Translations under genes and position numbers: made by a program
In this document: piece by piece, positions 23,601-34,300 of the stretch
How the letters are laid out: each line of letters opens with the position of its first letter
How positions within the stretch are numbered: the first letter of the stretch is position 1
Assembly: GCF_052324685.1 (NCBI RefSeq)
Contig: NC_135213.1
Span: 2,504,646-2,568,645, forward strand
Direction: 5' to 3'
From: Brachyhypopomus gauderio
Taxonomy: Eukaryota > Chordata > Actinopteri > Gymnotiformes > Hypopomidae
DNA length: 64,000 nt
The notes under the pieces: model-generated
What the model was told of the DNA's origin: nothing
What the model saw: the letters and a program-made list of their open reading frames with translations, nothing else
Databases searched by the model: none

Positions 23601-24243
23601 CAATAGCGGTATATGGATTGGTGATATTGATGTAAGTACAAAAAGATGCTCCAATAAGTTAATTAGGACAAACTTGCAAAAGGTAGCTTTGCCGGCTGGA
23701 AAATCGCTCTGGTCTTCTGTATATGGTGAAATAAGCTGGAATTACGTTTGGCTGCTTGGAGGGAAATTTTGTTTAAATAATAAGGTTAGGGAAGTTTCTT
23801 TCAAAATTTTACATAATATATACCCAGCTAAGAAAACATTGGAGAGGTTTAAACTTAATATTAACTATTCGTGTTCTTTCTGTGAGTCTTATACTGAAAC
23901 AATTTGTCATTTATTTTATCAGTGTGTGCATGTCAAAATATTTTGGACTGATTTACAACATTACATTAGACAGAAATCTGGACAAATAATTCAACTTAAA
24001 GAGAAGGACATTATAATTTGTTTTGAAAACAAGGACATGGACAAGGACGTCATCCACTTCATTCAACTTCTGCTACTCCTGGGAAAATTTCATATTCATA
24101 AAACCAGATGGACGGACTGTAAACCCAATATTAACCACTTCTGCAACGAACTTCTGCAATACAGCATTGCAATTCAGAAACTCGAAAATAAAAAGGCAAT
24201 TGAGACAAGTTGTGGTTTGGAAAAATTTCATGTTAACTTATAA
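20647..24243 (+). pseudogene. L1 ORF2: endonuclease/reverse transcriptase, frameshifted near the C-terminus
   Basis: The open 905-residue part (20,647-23,364) begins with an APE-type endonuclease: LSVNARGIRNPVKRK, FIQETHA, GGDFNTVMD, then RIDFWLISS and ILTDHKAI as the catalytic SDH-like end. The reverse transcriptase follows from about residue 480, with SPGNDGL, LIPKPKKDK, FVDFYKAFDTI, RQGCPLSPLLF and the active site LADDTAIF. At about 23,310-23,375 the frame is lost, including a run of eight G. It resumes in other frames, the last being 23,548-24,243, which carries a cysteine/histidine zinc-knuckle-like CSFCESYTETICHLFYQC. At least two or three indels separate the parts. The true start may be the Met of MSISILSVNARG rather than the first Met. 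Confidence 0.9.
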
Positions 24244-24402
24244 TTTCGTTCTTTATTCCCTTTGATTATTGCAACAGTATGTATATTCCTCTTTTTTTCT
24301 TCTTCCTTTTCCTTCTGTAACCCTGGCATAACGTGTTCTGTATAGATCTGTTGAAAATAAAGTTTAATTAAAAAAAAAAAAAAAAAAAGATAAGTTCACT
24401 TC

Positions 24403-24905
24403 CCTCTCTTAGTCAGCGCAGACATTTGTGGTCGTAGAGGGCAGAGGGGATGTCCCAGGAAGCGCCCCATCATGCACTTTTTACTTTTTTAGAGTAATGT
24501 AACATTTCATTCACATTGTTCCTTTGGCTTTTCACTTGACGCCATGCAAATTAGAGCCCCACGGGAATAGGAAATATACATATACATTTCTTTTTTCATT
24601 TTGAAGATCTTTAGAAAACCCGCTTAATTAATTTACACGTCTGCATTTTTGTCAGCCTTTTGCATCTGTGTTTCATCGCATTAATGCCGGCGTTTAGATC
24701 ACAAAGATCAGGTAAGATTCACAAAACTTCAACATATCGCAAGTACGACGATAATTTATCACTTTTTTGTCGAAATTTACTAATTTTTTTAACAGCGATT
24801 CAGGCCCATTGATAAAAGGTGATATACTGCCACAGTAGTTGATATCGAGAATAAAGTCATAATATTTCGAGGATCAAGTACGAGTCTTGAGGAAAGCCGG
24901 ATGCA
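24403..24905 (+). repeat. Diverged dispersed repeat disrupted by the L1
   Basis: Together with 19,308-19,389 this matches the reverse complement of 56,590-57,125. Shared blocks include gggagtggaggata, gtcagcgc, ctgcatttttgtcagcctt, tatcgcaagtacgacg and gaataaagtcataatattt. The copy at 56,590-57,125 lacks the L1 and one copy of its target duplication. Confidence 0.75.
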
Positions 24906-25471
24906 AAGGACCATCAAAGCTTCCTCCCATTAACTGTTACACGCTATGCTTTTGTTTTATATGACCTTTATTTTGCATTGAAATGTAGTATTAAAACGCG
25001 CGCGTGCAATATTTGTGTTAAAGAGCCGCTCAATAAAACGGATCATTTGGCTCTTCGTTCTGTTTTTTCATATAGCAGGCGCTACTGTATATGGAAGAAA
25101 AATACAGTCCATATAGTTATTATTATTATTATTATTAGTAGTAGTATATTATTATTATCTCATTATTACGAGATATTAAGTATGAGGTACTGTACTATAT
25201 GGACATTTTTTTCTTCAAGCAGCAGAAAACTTCCACTTCCTCAGGCTCGCTGTCACGCTTGGCTCTGCCCCCTCCAGTCCGCCACAATTTTTGTGTAGGT
25301 TTGTTTCTCATTATCGTCTGGTATTTCGTTTCTGGCGTGTTGTCCTGTACCTCGTATTATGTTAAAACACTCCTTCTTATATAAACCTCTTCCTTTCGTA
25401 GTTGCTGTAGTCCCTTGTATTCTCTCATAAGAGCTTACGTGAACATGCACTCAATATGCACCGTTAGGCCC
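24906..25471. other. Intergenic, no gene seen
   Basis: AT-rich with ATT triplet runs near 25,120-25,160. Nothing coding is supported. Confidence 0.5.
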
Positions 25472-26043
25472 ATTCACACCCTACGGTAATTACGGATACG
25501 GACCCTTTCGTCCGGTTCCGGAGGTCGTTTCATCCGTCAGTGGGTCCGTTGCCAGAGCGCTGCCTGCTTTATACCTCCGGACACGGACGAATTTCGTCCG
25601 TCCGTACCAAACGTAGCCTCCGTAGGGGGCCACTACCTCTTTCCGGTTCCAACGTTGTTATGATTTTTTAAAATACATCCTCTAGAGGGCAGTATAGTCA
25701 AATTTCCGGCACCGGCGCACCAGCAATCTCCTCCCAGCTGTTTTTGCATCGCTGTTTATCGCGATGACCTGGCACCGTAGCAGAATGTAGCCTCTAACCA
25801 ACTCGCAAAGTTTCTCTTCTAACTCGAGCGCCATTTTTTAAAGTCCAGTACTCTTCTTCATTGATTTTCCCGAATTGGTGTACTTCCGATGCTTCTGATT
25901 CTCTACTGCCCCCTGAATTCTGGTTTATATTGCTCCGTTACTACGGATTCGTAAGCGCTTTGGCAACGGACCCACTGACGGATGAAACGACCTCCGGAAC
26001 CGGACGAAAGGGTCCGTATCCGTAATTACCGTAGGGTGTGAAT
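25472..26043. mobile_element. Foldback element with 83-bp perfect inverted termini
   Basis: The left arm begins attcacaccctacggtaatt and the right arm ends with its exact complement. By eye the two agree for 83 bases and then continue with one mismatch into gcgct. A second inverted pair spans this element's right border: ggtttatattgctccgttac near 25,922 against gtaacggagcaatataaacc near 26,046. No transposase frame is present. Type unassigned. Confidence 0.8.
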
Positions 26044-26485
26044 AGTAACGGAGCAATATAAACCGGAAATCAGGGGGTGATAGGGAGCAATTTTGAATGC
26101 AGCGATGGGTTATATTATATTTAGTGTGGACCGTTAACGGCGTTAACACCGATAACGGCCGACCACTACTTAAATTTAACTCGCTTGCAGACCGTTTTTA
26201 TCTGTATACATATATATATTAAATGTTAAATTTAATTAGTTGTCAGCCGTTATCGGCGTTATCGGCCCTAATTATATTATATATATATTTTTAGCAAACA
26301 TCACATACAGTCGTATGCAAAAGTTTGGACACCTCTTGCCAAACGGAGTTTAATTTATTATATATAATATTATCAATAATATTATAATTAATATTTATAT
26401 ATAAATAAATATTTATTTGCAAATGTTTTCATATAACTGTACCATGTGTAGGAATAACGAGTTTAAATCATTCTTCCTTTCACTC

Positions 26486-26583
<98 letters not shown>

Positions 26584-27190
26584 CATTTAAAAAATAAATA
26601 AATAGTAACAAAAAAGGAAAAATAATACTACACATTTTAAACTGAACGGAGTAGAAAGATCGTAACCATTTTTGACAGTGGCATTTAAGCACATGTTAAA
26701 CACATCCTATGGAGAAAATCACAAATAGATTTTAATTTTAATTTAAGCAGCAGTGAAAGATCTTTTTCAGACAACTACACTTGCTATATACAGAACTGTC
26801 AAATTTGTTTAATGCCTATGTTATGTGTTTGATTAAGTAAATGCAAGAAACCCAAATTTAACTCAGTAACGTATTAAGCAATAAATACCATGGAAGTAAT
26901 AAAAGCAAACTTGATTAGTGAATTATTTACAAAAAATATTATTTAGATTTCAAAGGCAATAAAACAAATAAAAGCTTACACTGAATTGTTTGTGAAGAAC
27001 TCAAACTTAATGGATAAAACAATTGTGATATCTGCTTGTTCAAATCAAGCTCATTAAAAATTAAGCAGCTTCATGCTCAAAAGAAAACAGTAAAAGCCAG
27101 CATTCAGAATGAACAATAAAATGCATTAATGTGGCCATGCAGAATGCAAAACGAACTTCAAGACTACCAAGAGTTACAAAAAGCATGCAC
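26044..27190. other. AT-rich intergenic stretch with repeat debris
   Basis: Holds short ttaacggcg/ttatcggcg tracts (26,130-26,275) related to the end of element A. A Tc1-like terminal fragment near 26,311 reads cagtcgtatgcaaaagtttg. A long (TA)n microsatellite occupies 26,490-26,574. Beyond 26,600 I see no feature. Confidence 0.55.
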
Positions 27191-27191
27191 A

Positions 27192-27240
<49 letters not shown>

Positions 27241-27255
27241 GCACGCACGCACGCA
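27192..27255. repeat. (CA)n/(CGCA)n microsatellite
   Basis: A CA run passing into acgc repeats. The His-Thr frames across it are artefacts. Confidence 0.95.
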
Positions 27256-27535
27256 CGCGTGTACAAAACAAAAGAGAACAAAAAAACACATTTTCACTTT
27301 CACTTATCAATTATTCGTCAGTCCAATTGGCCTGCTGTCAAGTAACCTTTGTTAAAAGTCAAATGCTAGACACTCACTGGAATATAACTACATCCGTTAT
27401 ATTCCAGTGCAATACCGCCCCACGCCAGTAGCTGGCGATCAAGATAAAACAGGACCTCCTCTCTGGGACCTCAATAGGTCCCACAGATGAGGTAAGCCCC
27501 AGAGGTGAGATTTACGGCCAGACCCTACTCGCTGT

Positions 27536-27836
27536 ATGAGTCATTTTACTGCACAAGAAAATGATTTCACGTTGGGCTTAGAGGGCAAACGGTACGATTT
27601 GACTTGACGTGTATGTGACCTGGTTGGTGGGGCACGGGAGAAGAAGTCTATCTGTGACCGTGTGTGCTGTGCTGAAGACGCTTCCTTCCACTCGCTGAAC
27701 TGAACTGCTGCTGCAGCGCATCTGGTGTTAAAGGAAGAGAGAGGTCGGGTGTGTGCGAGGTGGTGGCTCATTTCAAGGCATTGTTTTTAATCGCTCAGGT
27801 TTTCAAAAGATAATTTTAAACCGACCTCAGTAAAAT

Positions 27837-27870
<34 letters not shown>

Positions 27871-27925
27871 TATATTTTTTAAACCGAAGTTTCAAAAGGG
27901 CACTTTCGTTGATAAATGGCAGAGT
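27536..27925 (+). repeat. Dispersed repeat, pair member 1
   Basis: Nearly the same ~390 bases recur at 62,695-63,090, including gcacaagaaaatgatttcac, gacgcttccttc, aaccgacctcagtaaaat, an (ATA)n run and the closing tttcaaaagggcactttcg. The 62.7-kb copy continues into hAT transposase code, so this is the front part of an hAT-type element. A short inverted piece abuts gene 3 at 48,480-48,538. Confidence 0.75.
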
Positions 27926-28060
27926 TGGTGGTCTATGTCTGCACGCCACTGATCCTCCATATGCGTATGGTTTGCGTTGAGGAGACTAGCCCCGTTAAAG
28001 TTCACGCCAGCCCTTTATCGCGTTTGTGTCCAACCCCGACTCCCACAACGTTACACTGCC

Positions 28061-28085
28061 TCTCTCTCTCTCCCTCTCTCTCTGT

Positions 28086-28166
<81 letters not shown>

Positions 28167-28182
28167 ACACACACATTCTCTC
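28061..28182. repeat. (CT)n and (CA)n microsatellites upstream of gene 2
   Basis: A CT run followed by a CA run of about 85 bases, ending about 145 bp before the gene 2 leader exon. Confidence 0.95.
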
Positions 28183-28325
28183 TGCTTGTTGTCACAAGCA
28201 ATAAAGAAATACACAAATAACATCATAAAGCCTAAACACCCCCCCCGCCCCCCCGCATACTTATTTGAACCTGAATCTTTCTACCTGAACATGTATATGC
28301 AATTACACCTGTGCTCTCCACAGAC

Positions 28326-31300
28326 ATGAAGGGCTTCAGTGTTCTGTCACACATGATCCAACTCCTACTGATGTCTAACAGTAAGTAGAACAAGATCTTA
28401 ACATTTACACACTGAACCATTAATAGTGACAGTACAGACTGAAAATGAAAGATGAAATTATAAAAAAAATAATATTTCATCAACCCACTGATGGCTGAGA
28501 TGTTTGAGTCTGAGAAACAGCAGTGTTTACACATGTGGCATATTACAGAAATTCAGATTGTATTTCAATGGTCATAATTTTGTATATATCATTTATCTAC
28601 TTTAAACTAGACTAGCCCCATCCACCTGTCTATCATGTTCACATGTCCATGTAAGCCCCTCCTCTGTATGTCTGGCATGTCTTCAATTTGATTTTTCTTA
28701 GTTTTGTTTTTTGGTTATATCTGTTCTTTGTATATAGTGTAGTGTTAGTATAGTTGTGTCTGTTTTATTTCCAGTGTGGGTTTTGGTTATTATTTTGGAC
28801 TGGGTCACTTTTGATGTTTGTACCAGTGTTACCACTGTGTGTTGTTTATATGTTCAGTGTCACGGTGAGGGGGCCGGGTCGCCACCAGAGGGCGCGTAAC
28901 CCGGCCAGCAGCCGATCCCAGCACACACCCCCGCGCACGCAGCCACTCCCACAGTCGCAATCACCGTCATACTGAGCACCTGTTTCTTGTTTACTTTGCA
29001 CTTCTTAAGCCCACAGGTCGTCTGGTCCAGTGCTGCACATTGCCGCTACACGAGCGTCTCTGGTTGATAGCACGTCCCTACCGTGTGTGTACGCTACGAG
29101 CTTCACCTTGCATCTACAGTGTATGCGCTACGAGCTTTACCTTGCATCCACAGTGTGTGCGCTACGAGCTTTACCTTGCATCTACAGTGTGTGCGCTACG
29201 AGCTTTACCGTGCATTACTTGCTGTGTATGCGCTACGAGTGTTACTGGTTGCCATGGATAATAAACCACCTTCTGTCCAACCCACGTCTCCGGCTGCCTC
29301 TGTCCCGACGCCCCCGGTGTCACAGAATGTGCAGCCTGGAGCAGCCGGAGGCGAGGGCGCCTCTGCTATAGAGGTGTTGGCCCATCAAGGCATCATCCTG
29401 GGCAGACAACAGCAGGAGCTCCAGGAGCTCCGCTCAGTGGTAACTACCCTGACGACCTGCATCCATGCTCTGACGGTACAGGCACCTGCGCGCCCTTCGA
29501 CGCCAAGAACGCCGATTCCTCCACCCGAGCCCTACAACGGGGATCCGGAGCGCTGTGAGGGCTTCCTGGTCCAGTGCCAGCTCTATTTTACCAGCATGCC
29601 CCACCTGGAGGAGAAGGAGAAAGTCGGCTTCATGGTGAACAGGTTGCAGGGCAAGGCACTGGACTGGGGAGCAGCCCAGATCAGCGCGGAGAAGCCCTGT
29701 ACCCGCAGCTACGACCAGTTTGTTCGCGAGCTGCGGGCGGTCTTCAACCACCCCAGCCGCGGGAGGGTCTGCGGCCAGAGCCTGTTACAGCTACGGCAGG
29801 GAAGCCGAAGCGCCGCAGACTACGCTCTGGAGTTCTGGACCCTGGCTGCCAGGACTGGTTGGGGAGAAGCGGCTCAAACAGACGTCTTCCTGGCGGGGTT
29901 AAAGCCCGACCTGAGGGCGGAGTTGAGCTGTCGGCCCGAGGGACAGGACCTGAATCAGATGGTGCACCTGGCCATAACCATGGACAGGTTGCTGCAGGAG
30001 CGAGGCAGAGGAGCGGCGCTTCCTCCTACCCCGCAGGCTCCCGTGCACACACCGCCCCGTGAGACCACGCCCGCCGAGCCCATGGAGATGGGTGCTGCCG
30101 CCCCCCCCCCCCCCCCTCACTCGTACCGCTGGTCCGAGGAGGGGGCGGGCTAGGGTGAGTATCGCTCTGATGGGAAATCTCTTAACGTGGGAAGCGTCAG
30201 TGTCTTACGGGGCGATGTCCTTATCTGTATTTGCATTAGTGGATACGGGAGCCTCGAGGAACCTGATGCGGAGGAGCGTCGCTGAGCAGCTGAGGGTGCC
30301 CCTGATCCAACTCGAGGAGCCGAGACGCATGCACGCACTGGACGGGCAACCTGTGGGCGGGGGTTTTATTTCTCACCGCACTGCACCAGTCACCATACAC
30401 GTTCAGGGCCGAAGGGAACAGATCAGTTTTTTTGTACTCCCTTCCACACGCTATTCCATCACATTAGGTCTCCCTTGGTTTAAACTTCACAACCCCGTTA
30501 TCGACTGGTCCACGGGTAAGCTGCTGAAGTGGATAGCGCCTCTACAGGGCACCCGGTCTCCCTCCCGTGTGTTCGCGCAATCCACCAGCGTTGAGAGCCC
30601 TAACATCAGCTCCACCCCAGTCATTCCCGCTCCATACCGTGATCTAGCAGAGGTGTTCAGCGCTGCCAAGGCCACCCAGTTACCACCCCAGTTAAGGAGG
30701 CTTTCGCTCAGGGCTATATTACTCCCTCCACCTCTCCCGCCTCAGCCAGCGTCTTCTTCGTAAAGAAGAAAGACGGTGGGCTGAGGCCATGCGTAGATTA
30801 CCGAGGGCTCAATTCCCTCTTAGTGAACTTTGCCTACCCGCTGCCTCTAGTGCCGTCGGCGCTGGAGCAGTTAAGGAAGGCTAAAGTCTTCACTAAACTA
30901 GATCTGCGCAGCGCCTACAACCTTATTCGCGTACGCGAGGGTGATGAATGGAAGACGGCGTTTAGTACCTCTACGGGGCACTATGAGTATCGCGTCTTGC
31001 CTTATGGCTTGGCCTCTGCTCCGTCGTTCTTCCAGGCGTTCATTAACGAGGTCTTAAGGGAGTTTCTGAATAGATGCGTTATCGCTTACATCGATGACAT
31101 TCTGATCTATTCTCCCTCCCACGACCAACATGTGCGTGATGTACGGGCAGTTCTGGGCACGCTCTTGCGCAATCGGTTGTATTGCAAGCTCGAGAAGTGC
31201 GAGTTCCATCTCAGCGAGATGAACTTCCTAGGTTACACCATTAGGCCAGGCTCCGTGCACATGCAGCACAGGAAGGTGGAGGCGGTCGTGAAATGGACGC

Positions 31301-34300
31301 AGCCTCACACACGACGCGAGCTGCAGAGATTTCTGGGCTTCGCGAATTTCTACAGGAGGTTCATTCGCGCATATAGTCAGATCGCAGAGCCCCTTACTGA
31401 CATGCTGAGAGGGGGAGGAGTTAAGCTTCGCTGGACAGAGAGATCTACGAGAGCGTTCAACCAGCTGAAGCAAGCGTTTGTCGACGCGCCGGTTCTGCAC
31501 CAACCGGATCCTAACCGTCCCTTTATAGTGGAGGTAGACGCGTCGAACGTGGGAGTAGGCGCGGTGCTGTCACAGCGACCGAAGAAGCATAGCTCTCTCC
31601 GTCCCATAGCCTTCTACTCGAGGAAGCTCACCGCCGCCGAGCGTAACTACGGGGTGGGAGACCGTGAGTTGTTTGCCATGCGCAAGGCGTTCGGTGAGTG
31701 GAGACACTGGCTGGAGGGAGCTAAGCATCCATTCACCGTGCTTACTGACCACAAAAACCTGGAATATATCAGGACCACGAAACGGATGAACGCCCGTCAA
31801 GCCAGGTGGTCTCTGTATTTCTCTCGTTTCAAGTTCCAGGTGACATACCGGCCAGGAGAGAAGAACCAGCGTGCGGATGCGCTATCTAGGTCCTTTCCTG
31901 GCAGTACGGAGTCGACGAGAGAGGAGCCGGTGCTTACGCCTGAGTGCGTCGTGGGAGCTTTGGAATGGCAGATCGATCGGGAGATCGAGGCAGCGAACCT
32001 GCATCCAGGCTGCCCGTACGTTCCCCCCGCGCACGTTCCCCCCCGTAAGTACGTTCCCCCCGCGCACCGTAGTGCCCTCATCAGCTGGGCTCATACGTCA
32101 GTGGGGACGGGGCACCCAGGGGTGTCAAAAACGGCTCAGTTGTTGGGGGCTCGCTACTGGTGGCCGGGGCTGCACCGGGACGTACTGCAGCAGGTGGCGT
32201 CCTGCGCGGTGTGTGCGCGGTGCAAGGTGCCACACTCTCCTCCTGCGGGTAAGCTCCTCCCTCTCCCTGCACCCAAGCAACCATGGACGCACATCGCTTT
32301 GGACTTCGTCACGGACCTCCCCCCGTCCGAGGAGAACACGGTCATCATGGTGGTAATAGACCGGTTCTCGAAGATGGTTCGCTTCCTTCCACTGCGGGGC
32401 CTGCCCACCGCTTGGGAGACTGCGGATCTCTTGTTTCGGCACATATTCCGGCAGTTCGGTCTGCCTGAGGATATCGTGTCGGACAGGGGACCGCAGTTCA
32501 CCTCGCGTGTGTGGCGGGAGTTCCTATCCAAGCTCAACATCACATTTAGCCTAACCTCTGGTTACCATCCGCAGGCTAACGGACAGGTGGAGCGAGCGAA
32601 CCAGGAGGTGGGAAAGTTCCTGCGCGCGTACTGCAGCGAGCACGCGGACACATGGTGCGCCCTTCTGCCCTGGGCCGAGTACGCACAGAACTCCCTCACT
32701 CATTCCAGCACGGGGATGACACCGTTCGAGTGCGTGCTCGGTCGCCAGCCGCTGCTCTATCCTTGGAACGCTGCGTCCTCAGACCAGCCCATCGTCGAGG
32801 AGTGGTGCAAGAGGAGCGAGCGGGTGTGGGAGGACACCCATCAGCGGCTGAGGGAGGCGATCCGGCGATTCAAGCGGAAAGCCGACCGTCGGAGGGGAGA
32901 GACCCCATCTTATCAGGTAGGGGATAAGGTGTGGGTCTCCACCGAAGATGGACGCCTGGGCAGGAGAGGTAAACTGGGGGAGAGATATGCCGGCCCGTAC
33001 GTCATCTTGAGGCGGCTTAACCCAGTTACTTATCGCATCAGTCTGCCCGAAGACAGACGTGTGTCGCGTGCATTTCATGTGTCCGCTCTCAAGCCATACA
33101 GAGCAGGTGCATTGGAGGAGGCCTCGACGTCACGGCCGCCCTCGCCGCTGCAGTTGTCGGACGGACCCGCGTACCTCGTGGAGAGGTTACTGGACTCGAG
33201 GCGCAGAAAAGGTGGCTTACAGTACCTGGTGGACTGGGTCGGATACGGACCGGAGGAGCGCTCCTGGATACCGGCCTCTCAAGTGGTAGGCCCCTCCCTT
33301 ATCGCCGACTTCCACAGGGAACATCCAGACCGGCCAGCTCCGCGGCGACAGGGAAGACCGCGTGGGAGTCGATGGGAGGGGTCCTTGGGGGAGGGCTCTG
33401 TCACGGTGAGGGGGCCGGGTCGCCACCAGAGGGCGCGTAACCCAGCCAGCAGCCGATCCCAGCACACACCCCCGCGCACGCAGCCACTCCCACAGTCACA
33501 ATCACCATCATACTGAGCACCTGTTTCTTGTTTACTTTGCACTTCTTAAGCCCACAGGTCGTCTGGTCCAGTGCTGCACATTGCCGCTACACGAGCGTCT
33601 CTGGTTGATAGCACGTCCCTACCGTGTGTGTACGCTACGAGCTTCACCTTGCATCTACAGTGTATGCGCTATGAGCTTTACCTTGTATCCACAGTGTGTG
33701 CGCTACGAGCTTTACCTTGCATCTACAGTGTGTGCGCTACGAGCTTTACCGTGCATTACTTGCTGTGTATGCACTACGAGTGTTACTGGTTGCCATGGAT
33801 AATAAACCACCTTCTGTCCAACCCACGTCTCCGGCTGCCTCTGTCCCGATGCCCCCGGCGTCACATTCAGCACCTTTAAATAGTAGTAAAGTCAAATACA
33901 CCAGAATTTGTTTATACTGGAACCCTTGTGCACTGTCATCCATTCACTTCCCTGTAATGGCGTAGATCCTAGACAAGGTTGTAACAGAATTGGGGGCTCA
34001 TCCTCTCTTTCTTTTCTGGCTGGTGTTTTTTTTTCTTTGTGGGTGGGCGTGTGGTGCTGTAGGCCCATGGTATCATGGCTACATTAGCTCTGTCTGTTTT
34101 TGAATGATCAGCCCATCATTCGAGCAGTTGGTTTGTTGCCAGAAAGTTGATTTGTTGTCTGTTGATGATTTTTATGACATTCATGTGCCTCGCTCTGCTG
34201 CTAAGAGGGAGATTAGGCTGCTACTGGAATCATATCTTGTTGAATGTGGAGGCCTTCATGAACAGGAAGTATCTCTGGGTGTTGTATGGGTCTGGCCCAG

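Larger units (their letters stand above)
19390..24388 (+). mobile_element. L1-like non-LTR retrotransposon, nearly full length
   Basis: About 5.0 kb with a 5' untranslated region starting ttagggaggcgtgcaagatg, two reading frames, an AATAAA-like site (24,357) and a poly(A) tail at 24,371-24,388. The flanks are a perfect 14-bp target duplication, gataagttcacttc at 19,376-19,389 and 24,389-24,402. ORF1 is intact. ORF2 is open through endonuclease and reverse transcriptase but breaks in its last quarter, so this copy is probably inactive. The target lies in a diverged repeat whose unoccupied relative is at 56,590-57,125. Confidence 0.92.
28858..33865 (+). mobile_element. Ty3/gypsy chromovirus retrotransposon with both LTRs
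   Basis: Two 467-bp LTRs (28,858-29,324 and 33,399-33,865) differ at roughly eight positions by eye, so the insertion is fairly young. The flanks are a 5-bp duplication, ttcag at 28,853-28,857 and 33,866-33,870. The order is gag, protease, reverse transcriptase, RNase H, integrase, chromodomain, with a polypurine stretch (ttgggggagggctc) before the 3' LTR. Bases 29,326-29,335 (aatgtgcagc), beside the 5' LTR, are the complement of LTR bases 29,032-29,041, which suggests Tf1/sushi-type self-priming. A loss near the end of gag and a frame break at about 30,690 suggest it cannot move on its own. Confidence 0.92.

Noticed and set aside
27995..28226. Frames of His-Thr or Cys-Val runs across (CA)n tracts, here and at 2,540, 27,190, 39,960 and 42,480
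   Set aside because: They translate microsatellites in every frame; no coding signal outside the repeat.
29089..29248. CRISPR-like array
   Set aside because: The units are direct tandem repeats with no unique spacers, inside a eukaryotic LTR.
29083..29253. Upstream extension of chromovirus gag from 29,083
   Set aside because: It translates the 34-bp LTR tandem repeat; the Met at 29,254 has better context and precedes gag-like sequence.
31228..33542. Several minus-strand frames under the chromovirus pol
   Set aside because: Antisense shadows of a strongly supported pol frame.
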